DNA of 9,555 bases from a bacterium (lineage in GTDB: Bacteria > Calditrichota > Calditrichia > RBG-13-44-9 > J042), in contig WGBF01000342.1 of the NCBI GenBank assembly GCA_015494485.1, positions 1-9,555 on the forward strand. Direction: 5' to 3'. Every line of letters starts with the position of its first letter. The first letter of the stretch is position 1. A model generated the notes under the pieces. That model did not search any database. It saw nothing but the letters and a program-made list of their open reading frames with translations, and was not told where the DNA came from. This document shows, piece after piece, positions 1 through 7,219 of the stretch. The translations under genes were made by a program, and so were the position numbers.

Positions 1-483
1 ACCGGAAAGAACGTCCAGTGGAAACACAAGAATTAAAATGAGAAGTGGAATGGCTGCCGAAAGAATCATCTGCGGCAGGTACTGACTGAAGTATGCATCC
101 AGCGTTTCCACACCGGTAAGCAACGTGGTAACCAGTTCGCCGGGGTGTTCCTGCTTCAGGTAGGCAGGCCCCAGCCGGGTGAGCTGTTCAATCAGGCGTT
201 GACGCAGCTCACGCTTGATGCCTGTAGCCAGACGGTTGCCAAAAACCTCCTGCAGGCCAATCGCCAGTGCGCGAATCCCGGCAGCAGCGCCAAATAAAAT
301 CAGCTCAGAATGAAGATTTTCCAGGGACCGGGATTGTAAAAATAAACCGTTTATGAGCTTGCTCAGCGCCCAGGCGGCTACCACAGTAGCTGCCCCGTTT
401 GCCAAACCGGCCAGGACCGTTAAGGAATATGCCCGATGATGGGAACGGGCCTGCTGTTTTAACCCCTGGGCAACTGATGCCAT
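1..483 (-). CDS. cydD: ABC exporter subunit CydD, N-terminal part (cut by window start)
   Basis: The first 161 codons read on the minus strand from ATG at 483-481 to the window edge without a stop. The fragment is the start of a type I ABC exporter transmembrane domain. Hydrophobic helices lie at about residues 20-49, 57-80 and 138-156. Between them is a stretch typical of CydD: FGNRLATGIKRELRQRL at 81-97, HPGELVTTLLTGVETLD at 113-129, then YFSQYLPQ at 131-138 and FPLDVLSG at 154-161. CydD normally runs to about 550-590 residues, so the nucleotide-binding domain lies outside the window. CydD pairs with CydC in the inner membrane and is needed for assembly of cytochrome bd oxidase. It was long described as a cysteine/glutathione exporter and more recently as a haem transporter. 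A GAGAG (plus-strand 488-492) sits 4 bases upstream of the ATG. The gene is divergent from the TonB receptor gene and probably functionally unrelated to it. Another type I exporter is possible, but the PLDxLSG and YFxxYLPQ pattern favours CydD. Confidence 0.8.
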   Translation of the reverse strand, partial: MASVAQGLKQQARSHHRAYSLTVLAGLANGAATVVAAWALSKLINGLFLQSRSLENLHSELILFGAAAGIRALAIGLQEVFGNRLATGIKRELRQRLIEQLTRLGPAYLKQEHPGELVTTLLTGVETLDAYFSQYLPQMILSAAIPLLILILVFPLDVLSG

Positions 484-509
484 TGTGCTCTCAATCTTTT
501 ATTTTATAA

Positions 510-589
510 AAAATGAATTTAGGGGCTACTTAGAGGGGGAACAAATGGAAATACGACCTCTTGTATGGGATTTTTAAAATGAATTAAGG
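510..589. repeat. Pair of 14-bp imperfect direct repeats upstream of cydD
   Basis: AAAATGAATTTAGG at 510-523 and AAAATGAATTAAGG at 576-589 match at 13 of 14 positions, with starts 66 bp apart. They lie just upstream of the cydD start, where paired regulator sites would be plausible. The copies are AT-rich and short, so coincidence is quite possible. Confidence 0.3.
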
Positions 590-626
590 ACGTTTTTCAG
601 TTTTTTTGTTAATTTACTATATGCTT

Positions 627-636
627 ATAACGTTAT
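627..636. promoter_or_regulatory. Perfect 10-bp palindrome, possible operator
   Basis: ATAACGTTAT reads the same on both strands and lies about midway between the two divergent genes. Short perfect palindromes in divergent regions often bind dimeric regulators. This one is AT-rich and could have arisen by chance, and I cannot assign it to a regulator family. Confidence 0.25.
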
Positions 637-675
637 GTTTTTATTTACCTTACCACTCATATGTAAAATGTTTAT

Positions 676-705
676 TTGCATGAAATACAGCTAAAAAAGT
701 ATAAA
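676..705 (+). promoter_or_regulatory. Candidate sigma70-type promoter for the TonB-receptor operon
   Basis: A TATAAA -10-like element at 700-705 (5 of 6 to TATAAT) is preceded, 18 bp upstream, by TTGCAT at 676-681, a weak -35 (3 of 6 to TTGACA). Transcription from here would start near 712 and give a leader of about 100 nt that contains the hairpin at 729-753. An alternative -10, GATAAT at 716-721, has no recognisable -35. The whole region is AT-rich, so matches of this quality are expected by chance. Confidence 0.3.
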
Positions 706-728
706 TTTTAGTTAAGATAATAGTGGAT

Positions 729-753
729 ATATAGGGTTGCCTCACCCTTATAT
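729..753 (+). promoter_or_regulatory. Imperfect hairpin in the predicted leader of the TonB-receptor gene
   Basis: ATATAGGGT (729-737) pairs with ACCCTTATAT (744-753) through nine base pairs with one bulged T, around the six-base loop TGCCTC. It lies 59 bp before the start codon, between the candidate promoter and the ribosome binding site. No T-run follows, so it is not an intrinsic terminator. It could be an operator in DNA or an mRNA leader structure. A second, weaker pairing of 751-757 with 775-781 (one G-U pair, 17-nt loop) overlaps its right arm. Confidence 0.35.
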
Positions 754-812
754 TGCCAAAAAACACGAAAAAACGGCAGTAGATTAAAAAAAATTAACCC
801 CCGGAGTATGTT

Positions 813-3800
813 ATGAAATCCTATCTGTATACGTACGCCAGCCTGCTGGTATTATGTGTTCATCTGCTTTTTGCGGGTACTACCGGAAAAATTGCCGGAA
901 CCGTTAAGGATGCCGAAACCGGCGAGCCATTAATCGGGGTTAATATTATTGTCGAAGGCACCACGCTGGGAGCTGCTACCGACGAAGACGGTTTTTACGT
1001 GATTTTGAACGTTCCGCCCGGCCGCTACACGGTAAAAGCCTCCTACATTGGGTATCAGGAGGTAGAAAAAAGAGACGTGCGTGTGGATATTGATTTGACC
1101 ACACGGGTGGATTTTGAACTTCGGCCCTCCACATTGCAAATGGGTGAAACCATCGTTGTGGAAGCAGAACGGCCGGTGGTGCAAAAAGACATTTCCGGTA
1201 GTATGGCCAATATTGAAAAGAAACAAATTGATGCGCTTCCGGTGCAATCCTTAACCCAGGCAATTGAATTACAGGCAGGTATTCAGGGTGGCCTGTCCAT
1301 CCGCGGCGGAAGCAGCGATGAAGTTGCCTTCATTGTGGATGGTATTACGTTGCGGGATGAACGGAATAACGTCCCCATTACCGGAATCAGCCTGAGTGCC
1401 GTGCAGGATGTGCAGGTGCAAACCAGCGGGTTTAATGCGGAATTCGGGAATATTCGCTCCGGAATTGTCAATGTGGTCACCAAGGAAGGGGACCCGCACA
1501 AATACACGGCCACCATTAATTATCAGTACAGCTACCCGGCAGCCAAACATTTTGGCCCTTCCTTTAATGATCCCAACACTTATTGGTTGCGGCCGTATCT
1601 GGATCCCGCCGTTGCATATGTGGGCACGGAAAACGGTGGCTGGGATAAAAACATGCAAAACGATTATCCCGCGTTTGATGGCTGGCGCACCATTGCTGCG
1701 CGGACCCTGGCGGATGATGACCCCACCAATGACCTGACGCCGGAAGGGGCCAAGCGGGTGTTTGAATGGCAACATCGGCGCCAGCTGGATATCGTTAAAC
1801 CGGATTACATTATTGATGTAGGACTGGGTGGCCCGGTGCCGTTCCTTAGCAAACCGTTGGGGAATTTGCGGTTTTATGCGTCTTATCGCGGAGAACAGGA
1901 AATGTATTTAATCCCCCTGTCCCGGGATTCGTACAATGAACACAATTTTATGCTCAAGGTAAATTCGGATATAACAGACCGGATAAAGTTGACTGTTCTG
2001 GGAGTATACAACGGGGTAAAAGCCGTGGCCAATAATGACGTTGGGGAACCCGGGTTTTTCCGCTCTGCTGGTAGCGTTGCTGCAATGCTTACCCGGGCCG
2101 GCTTTACAACCCCCAGTCGCATTTTTTACGATTCGTATTGGGCATTAAGCGATGTAAATCGGTACAACTTTTCCGCCAAAATTACCCACACCCTCAGTTC
2201 TTCCTCTTTTTATGAAGCAAAGCTGGAATATACCCGGGTGAAATATTTTACCCGTCCCAATGCTCCACGGGATACCACCAAAAAATACGAAATTGTACCC
2301 GGTTATTTTGTGGATGAAGCGCCATTCGGCCATGAGGAACGGATTGTAAATGGAATAGACGGGATGTTGATGGGGGTGCGTGCCAATGCCCGGGATTCCA
2401 GCCGGTTAAGCACCCTTACTTTTAAGGCGGATTATACCAATCAGTTTAATAAGTACCATTTATTTAAAACCGGAATTGAATTTGTTTATGATGATTATAA
2501 CATGAATTATGGTGCCATTAACCGCGCCTTACCTACCGGGCGTCCCTGGACCCGATGGCACCGATCACCTATTCGCGGGGCGTTTTACATTCAGGATAAA
2601 ATTGAATATGAAGAATTCATTGCCAATGTAGGACTCCGGTTTGATTATATTGATCCCCAGGGTACCTGGTATGCGGTGGATCCGTTTGACACTCGCTTCT
2701 TTACCCGCGATTTTGTAGAAGGCACGGAAGACCAATTTCCGCAAAAGCCAGTTAAACGGCAACTGTACATCAGTCCCCGCCTTGGGGTTTCGCATCCCAT
2801 TAATGAATACACCAAATTGTTTTTCAATTATGGACATTTCCGCCAAATGCCGCCCTCCAATCGTATGTTTAATGTGCAGCGCGTTACCGATAGGTCGGTT
2901 AGCATAATCGGAGACCCCAACTTGCCCCTGCAAAAAACCGTTGCTTACGAACTGGGCTTTGAACAATCCCTGTGGAATACCTACTTAATCCGATTGGCAA
3001 CCTATTACAAAGATATTACCAACCAGCCCAATTTGGTGCGCTACATCGGTTATGGACAAAGCAGTGCCGTAAATTACCGCAAGGCAGCCGCCAATTTTTA
3101 TGAAGACATCCGAGGTTTTGAACTTACCGTGGAAAAACGGACCGGTCGCTGGTTTACAGGCTTTTTTAACTTTACCTATCAGGTCAGCACGTTTGGGTAT
3201 TTTGGATCACTGGAAATCCATCAGCAACGGGCAGCGCAGGAGCGGTATGAGCGGGAGAATCCCGCGGTGCAATACAAACCGCGTCCCCGTCCCTATTTGC
3301 GATTGAACCTGCAGTTTCATACGCCGGAAAATTATGGCGCGCGATACGGGAATATTCGCCCCTTTGCCGGCTGGAATGTCAGTATGTTAAGCACCTGGCG
3401 GGCGGGCAGGTACTTTACCTGGACCAATAACATTGACATCCCCGGACTGCGTTACAATATGAAGTGGAAGGATTATTTTAATGTGGATTTGCGCGTTTCG
3501 CGAATTTTCCGGGTAAAGCCGTTTCGGTTTAAATTTTTCCTGAACATCACCAATTTGTTTAATTACAAATACTGGCCGTTTTTGGGGGTTGGTCCCAGTG
3601 GATTTGTGGACGGAACGGATTATACCAATTACATGCGCTCTTTGCGATTGCCCAAGGAAATCGCAGATAAATTTAATTATGTTCCCAAGAACGGATACGG
3701 CAACGATAAGCCCGGGGATTACCGCCCCCTGAACGTTCCGTATGATCCGTTGGAACCCAATCCCAATAACGATCCGGAAATAGAAGCCCGCAATCAGCAG

Positions 3801-3908
3801 CGTATTAAAAATAAATCGTATATCGACAATCCCGGAATGACCTATTTGCAATTTTTGAATCCCCGGGATGTTTACATGGGCATTGAAGTGAGCTTTGATT
3901 TGAAATAA
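813..3908 (+). CDS. TonB-dependent outer-membrane receptor with carboxypeptidase-regulatory-like domain
   Basis: A 1031-residue outer-membrane receptor that would use energy from TonB-ExbBD to import a ligand of unknown identity. A signal peptide occupies about residues 1-21. A carboxypeptidase-regulatory-like beta-sandwich spans about 26-107 (GKIAGTVKDAETGEPLIGVN, then DEDGFYVILNVPPGRYTV). A TonB-box-like ETIVVEA is at 112-118. The plug follows at about 125-225, with SIRGGSSDEVAFIVDG at 162-177 and GNIRSGIVNVVTK at 212-224. The remainder is the beta-barrel, with the familiar late-barrel motif NITNLFNYKYW at 911-921. An unusual polar segment of about 95 residues, rich in Asn, Pro and Asp, separates that strand from the final one (NPRDVYMGIEVSF, 1016-1028). 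The start is supported by GGAG at 803-806, six bases before the ATG. The architecture is SusC-like, but no SusD gene is next to it. Only 28 bp separate it from the next gene, suggesting an operon. Confidence 0.92.
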   Translation: MKSYLYTYASLLVLCVHLLFAGTTGKIAGTVKDAETGEPLIGVNIIVEGTTLGAATDEDGFYVILNVPPGRYTVKASYIGYQEVEKRDVRVDIDLTTRVDFELRPSTLQMGETIVVEAERPVVQKDISGSMANIEKKQIDALPVQSLTQAIELQAGIQGGLSIRGGSSDEVAFIVDGITLRDERNNVPITGISLSAVQDVQVQTSGFNAEFGNIRSGIVNVVTKEGDPHKYTATINYQYSYPAAKHFGPSFNDPNTYWLRPYLDPAVAYVGTENGGWDKNMQNDYPAFDGWRTIAARTLADDDPTNDLTPEGAKRVFEWQHRRQLDIVKPDYIIDVGLGGPVPFLSKPLGNLRFYASYRGEQEMYLIPLSRDSYNEHNFMLKVNSDITDRIKLTVLGVYNGVKAVANNDVGEPGFFRSAGSVAAMLTRAGFTTPSRIFYDSYWALSDVNRYNFSAKITHTLSSSSFYEAKLEYTRVKYFTRPNAPRDTTKKYEIVPGYFVDEAPFGHEERIVNGIDGMLMGVRANARDSSRLSTLTFKADYTNQFNKYHLFKTGIEFVYDDYNMNYGAINRALPTGRPWTRWHRSPIRGAFYIQDKIEYEEFIANVGLRFDYIDPQGTWYAVDPFDTRFFTRDFVEGTEDQFPQKPVKRQLYISPRLGVSHPINEYTKLFFNYGHFRQMPPSNRMFNVQRVTDRSVSIIGDPNLPLQKTVAYELGFEQSLWNTYLIRLATYYKDITNQPNLVRYIGYGQSSAVNYRKAAANFYEDIRGFELTVEKRTGRWFTGFFNFTYQVSTFGYFGSLEIHQQRAAQERYERENPAVQYKPRPRPYLRLNLQFHTPENYGARYGNIRPFAGWNVSMLSTWRAGRYFTWTNNIDIPGLRYNMKWKDYFNVDLRVSRIFRVKPFRFKFFLNITNLFNYKYWPFLGVGPSGFVDGTDYTNYMRSLRLPKEIADKFNYVPKNGYGNDKPGDYRPLNVPYDPLEPNPNNDPEIEARNQQRIKNKSYIDNPGMTYLQFLNPRDVYMGIEVSFDLK

Positions 3909-3936
3909 CACCAATTAAAAAAGCGAGAGAACACGC

Positions 3937-6066
3937 ATGAAACATTGGACGATTCTCTTCCCGAAACATCTGCCGGTAAGAATTGGTTTTTGGGCAATAA
4001 TCAGCATACTTGTTTTAATCAATTTGTCTTCTGGCCAGCAAACCCGCTGGATTCGGGTAGGGATGCTCCATAACTGGTATATGGAAACCGGGTGCGAATG
4101 GGAAGTTGGGCGCCGGGGGTTGATTCGGGACCAGCAGGATGGCTTGCAGTGGCCAGCACAATTTGCCAATCAGGATAATCAGGCGGCCAAAGGGTTGTGG
4201 ATTGGGGCACGGGATTATTATGATGCCGTGGCAAATACCACCTATCAGTACAAGGTTGTGCAAATTGGTCCCCGGAAAAGCGACTACACCAATGAAATAT
4301 TCCCCATGGAATTTAAAATGATTGGGCGGTACGACCATCCCACGGTGCTGGTGAATGGGGAAGTGGCCACCGATATGGACTACGACGATATTGTAGACCA
4401 GGCACCCCTGCCGGATTTAAAAGCCGACCGAATTTTAATTACCAAAATTCGGACGTCCATGGGCATTGAAATGACCCGACGGGTGTATGCCTTCAGCCAG
4501 CAGTTCCATGACGATTACCATATTGTAGAATACGTTTTCACCAACACCGGCATTATTGACGACAAAGGCACCCAGAATCCCCAGACCATTAAGGATATGT
4601 ACGTGATGTGGCAATTCCGTTACGCCATCTGTAAGGAAGTGGGCTGGTATGGTTCCGGTGTGGATTATATGCCGCAATCGGTTACGTGGGGCGATAATAC
4701 CGTTTACGACGTGTTCTGGGAAGACCCCCGAACCGGCAATCCCATGCGGGGATTTTTTGCCTGGCACGGAAAACACTCCAAGGCCGTATACAATGGAGAA
4801 AATTTTGACAATATCGGTGGGCCCAATGTCAGCAAGGATGGCCGATTAAGTGCTTCCCAGTTTGTGGGGGTTGTTGTGTTGCATGCCGATAAATCCCCGA
4901 CGGACCATTCGGATGACCCCAATCAACCTTCCAATACCTGGTATATTGATTCGGATGCCATCTACAACCAGGCAGGATACCACAGTCAGTTCAATGCGGA
5001 AAAAATGCGGACACAGTACGAACTGATGAGCGCTGGCCATCCGCCGGTAGATCATGCCGAATTGGTAGGCGATGGCTTTGCGGACCAGCTGGGTAGCGAT
5101 GGCGGATTTTCCCAGGCACTGGGATTTGGCCCCTATACCTTGCAACCGGGAGATAGCATCCGCATTGTGCTGGCGGAAGGCGCCGGTGGGTTAAGCTGGG
5201 AAAAAAATCTGGAAATCGGCCGCACCTGGTTTAATCCGGATACCAACACGTTCATATTACCGGACGGAAGCGTTACCAGTGACCGCGATGCCTACAAGGA
5301 TGCCTGGGTGTTTACCGGTAAAGATTCCGTGTTGCAAACATTTGAACGGGCCCTGCAAAACTGGAACAATAATTTGAATATTCCCCAGGCGCCCCCGCCA
5401 CCGGATTATTTTGAAGTCAATTCCGGTGGGGACCGCATTCAGTTAAAGTGGAGCGAAAGTGCAGAATCCTGGCCCGGGTTTGCCGGTTACACCATTTTCC
5501 GTGCCATTAGCCGCCCGGATACCGTTTATGAAAAATTGGTGGACTTACCCCCCGGTGTTTATGAGTACAATGATACCAGTGCTGCCCGCGGGTTTGATTA
5601 CTATTATTACATCGCCTCCCGGGATGATGGGAGTAACCCCACGGGTGTGCCATTGTACAGTAGTATGTTTTATACCCGCACAAATTTACCGGCAAACTTG
5701 TTGCGTCAGGCAGGCGAAAGCCTGGAAGCCATCCGGGTAGTGCCCAATCCGTATAACATTCGGGCCGCCAGAGACCCCAAGCTCCAGCTGGGTTTTGGAT
5801 ATGAACGCATTGCCTTTTTAAATATTCCAGGTTATTGCAAAATAAAAATTTACACCGAACGCGGGGATTTAATCAAAGAAATCATCCATGATGATGGCAG
5901 CGGTGACGAGTACTGGAATCTGGAAACCGAATCCGGCCAGTTAATTGTATCCGGGGTTTACATTGTGTATTTCGAAGTGCTTCAGGATCAGCGGGATTCG
6001 AATACCGGCAAAATATTGTACCGGAAGGGAGATCGCACGTTCCGCAAATTTATTGTAATCCGGTAA
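3937..6066 (+). CDS. Secreted protein of unknown function with FN3-like and FlgD-like/type IX-like C-terminal domain
   Basis: A 709-residue exported protein. I recognise the type as one found beside TonB receptors in FCB-group bacteria, but know of no function. An N-terminal signal or anchor spans about residues 1-33, with a hydrophobic core at 17-30. A large region of no named family follows to about 485, with aromatic-rich segments such as DDYHIVEYVFTNTG. A fibronectin type III-like module lies at about 488-575 (IQLKWSES, then GYTIFRA, then FDYYYYIAS). The C-terminal region, 597-709, starts with VVPNPYN at 601-607 and ends with SGVYIVYFEV and KFIVIR. This is the pattern of FlgD-like Ig folds and of type IX secretion C-terminal domains. 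A GAGAG at 3925-3929 lies seven bases before the ATG. It sits between the receptor gene and a PorV-like gene, which fits cargo exported to the cell surface. No catalytic motif is visible. Confidence 0.85.
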   Translation: MKHWTILFPKHLPVRIGFWAIISILVLINLSSGQQTRWIRVGMLHNWYMETGCEWEVGRRGLIRDQQDGLQWPAQFANQDNQAAKGLWIGARDYYDAVANTTYQYKVVQIGPRKSDYTNEIFPMEFKMIGRYDHPTVLVNGEVATDMDYDDIVDQAPLPDLKADRILITKIRTSMGIEMTRRVYAFSQQFHDDYHIVEYVFTNTGIIDDKGTQNPQTIKDMYVMWQFRYAICKEVGWYGSGVDYMPQSVTWGDNTVYDVFWEDPRTGNPMRGFFAWHGKHSKAVYNGENFDNIGGPNVSKDGRLSASQFVGVVVLHADKSPTDHSDDPNQPSNTWYIDSDAIYNQAGYHSQFNAEKMRTQYELMSAGHPPVDHAELVGDGFADQLGSDGGFSQALGFGPYTLQPGDSIRIVLAEGAGGLSWEKNLEIGRTWFNPDTNTFILPDGSVTSDRDAYKDAWVFTGKDSVLQTFERALQNWNNNLNIPQAPPPPDYFEVNSGGDRIQLKWSESAESWPGFAGYTIFRAISRPDTVYEKLVDLPPGVYEYNDTSAARGFDYYYYIASRDDGSNPTGVPLYSSMFYTRTNLPANLLRQAGESLEAIRVVPNPYNIRAARDPKLQLGFGYERIAFLNIPGYCKIKIYTERGDLIKEIIHDDGSGDEYWNLETESGQLIVSGVYIVYFEVLQDQRDSNTGKILYRKGDRTFRKFIVIR

Positions 6067-6118
6067 CACCGGGATTGGGAGAAACAGGCAAGATGATTGG
6101 AATAAGGAGACATTTCTA

Positions 6119-7144
6119 ATGAAAAAACATGTCCTTATTGCCACCCTGATAATGGGCACGCTGATGATGGGCGTATTGGGAACGGTACATGCCCAGCAAC
6201 CCAAGTTAGCCCAGAGTGGTTTTCAATTTTTAAGTGTACCGACTGATGCCCGGGCGGCGGCGCTGGGAGGTGCGTTTACAGCCCACTTTGGTAATTCGGC
6301 ATCTATTTTTTACAATCCCGCTACCATTGCTTTTATGCCAACCCTTTTTGATGTGACGTTTAGCCGAAACCGGTGGATCGCGGATATCAATTACGTCAGC
6401 GGAAGTGTTACTTACAATCCGTTTCAGGGCAGATGGGGGCAATTTACCCTGAGTGTGTTATCCGTGGATTATGGCGAAATTCAGGGAACTATTCTGGACC
6501 CCACGTCGGAACAGGGTTTTCAGGACACGGAAATTCTACGTCCCTATGCCTATTCCGTGGGAATTGGCTATGCCAAAGCATTTACCAATCGGTTTGCCTT
6601 TGGGGCCCATGTAAAGTATGTGGCCCAGAGTTTGGGGAGTGCGTACATCCCCGACCCGGGTGGAGGTGAGCCCATCAACAAGCAATATGCCCTGGGGGTT
6701 TTGGCAGTGGATTTCGGTACCATTTACAAAGTCGGATATAAATCGCTGGTTTTTGGCATGTCCGTGCAAAATTTCTCCCAGGAAGTGACTTACGAAAGCG
6801 AAGGGTTCCAGTTGCCCATGGTATTTAATATTGGCGTGGCAATGAATGTACTGGATTTTTTTATGGAAGAAAATGGGCGTCATTCACTGATTGTTTCATT
6901 TGATGCCAATCACCCGCGGGCTGCGCTGGAACAGATGAAAATTGGTGCTGAATACGAATTTCTGAAAGTATTATCCCTCCGTGTCGGGTATCATGCCAAT
7001 GTGGATGAACGCAATGTGTCCTTTGGAGTGGGTATTCACAAGCAATTAAACCGCCGGGGAGGACGGGTGGCTTTTGATTATGCCTATGTGCCCTTCGGCA
7101 TTTTTAATGCGGTGCAATATTTTACCGTACGTTTTTCGCTTTAA
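6119..7144 (+). CDS. PorV/PorQ-family outer-membrane beta-barrel protein
   Basis: A 341-residue barrel of the PorV/PorQ family, distantly related to FadL-type porins. A clear signal peptide ends with VHA at 23-25 (cleavage before QQ). The mature N-terminus carries the family hallmark: FLSVPTDARAAALGGAF at 37-53, then FYNPA at 64-68. Alternating hydrophobic strands follow to a C-terminal YFTVRFSL that suits outer-membrane insertion. In Bacteroidota type IX secretion, PorV is the shuttle that carries cargo with a C-terminal domain to the PorU sortase, while other family members have unknown roles. AAGGAG at 6104-6109, nine bases before the ATG, supports the start. It lies 52 bp after a gene whose product has a type IX-like C-terminal domain, so a shuttle or anchoring role for that neighbour is a reasonable guess. 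No PorU, PorT or other secretion component is in the window, so this is likely a paralogue rather than the core PorV. Confidence 0.85.
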   Translation: MKKHVLIATLIMGTLMMGVLGTVHAQQPKLAQSGFQFLSVPTDARAAALGGAFTAHFGNSASIFYNPATIAFMPTLFDVTFSRNRWIADINYVSGSVTYNPFQGRWGQFTLSVLSVDYGEIQGTILDPTSEQGFQDTEILRPYAYSVGIGYAKAFTNRFAFGAHVKYVAQSLGSAYIPDPGGGEPINKQYALGVLAVDFGTIYKVGYKSLVFGMSVQNFSQEVTYESEGFQLPMVFNIGVAMNVLDFFMEENGRHSLIVSFDANHPRAALEQMKIGAEYEFLKVLSLRVGYHANVDERNVSFGVGIHKQLNRRGGRVAFDYAYVPFGIFNAVQYFTVRFSL

Positions 7145-7207
7145 GCCAGACGGGTCTGCGACCTTTGGTAGTACAGCAAAAAAATGAGACAGAAGAAAGA
7201 AACATTT

Positions 7208-7211
7208 GGAG
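7208..7211 (+). promoter_or_regulatory. Ribosome binding site that decides the start at 7220
   Basis: GGAG ends eight bases before the ATG at 7220. The in-frame upstream ATG at 7184 is preceded by CAGCAAAAAA with no Shine-Dalgarno match and would add twelve polar residues before the signal sequence. The downstream start is therefore preferred. Confidence 0.7.
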
Positions 7212-7219
7212 ACCTTCCC

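Larger units (their letters stand above)
484..812. other. AT-rich divergent intergenic region
   Basis: This 329-bp gap separates the divergent cydD and TonB-receptor genes and must carry the promoters for both. It is clearly more AT-rich than the flanking genes, and I find no credible reading frame in it. It holds a 14-bp near-repeat on the cydD side (510-523 and 576-589), a perfect palindrome at 627-636, a candidate plus-strand promoter at 676-705 and an imperfect hairpin at 729-753. No terminator-like hairpin followed by a T-run was seen in either direction, as expected for a divergent region. Confidence 0.75.

Noticed and set aside
484..560. Minus-strand promoter for cydD (TATAAA on the minus strand at 508-503)
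   Set aside because: A -10-like hexamer exists but no -35 or Bacteroidota-type TTTG element sits at the right spacing, so it was not listed as a feature.
813..860. Lipobox-like Cys at residue 15 of the TonB receptor (LLVLC)
   Set aside because: The Cys lies in the middle of the hydrophobic core with Leu at -1, and the protein is a barrel receptor with ordinary signal peptide features.
1269..1775. Antisense open frame of 168 codons inside the TonB receptor gene
   Set aside because: It lies opposite a well-supported receptor region (plug and early barrel) and shows no domain, signal or ribosome binding site. It is a shadow of the sense coding.
3387..3914. Antisense open frame of 175 codons over the receptor 3' end
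   Set aside because: It is fully explained by the codon pattern of the sense gene, has a composition unlike a real protein, and no family resemblance.
7145..7172. CAGACGGGTCTG as a terminator after the PorV-like gene
   Set aside because: The stem is only four pairs with a four-base loop and there is no T-run, so it is too weak to be a terminator.
7184..7219. Upstream start for the TIG/propeller protein
   Set aside because: No Shine-Dalgarno precedes ATG 7184, whereas ATG 7220 has GGAG at good spacing and directly begins a normal signal sequence.
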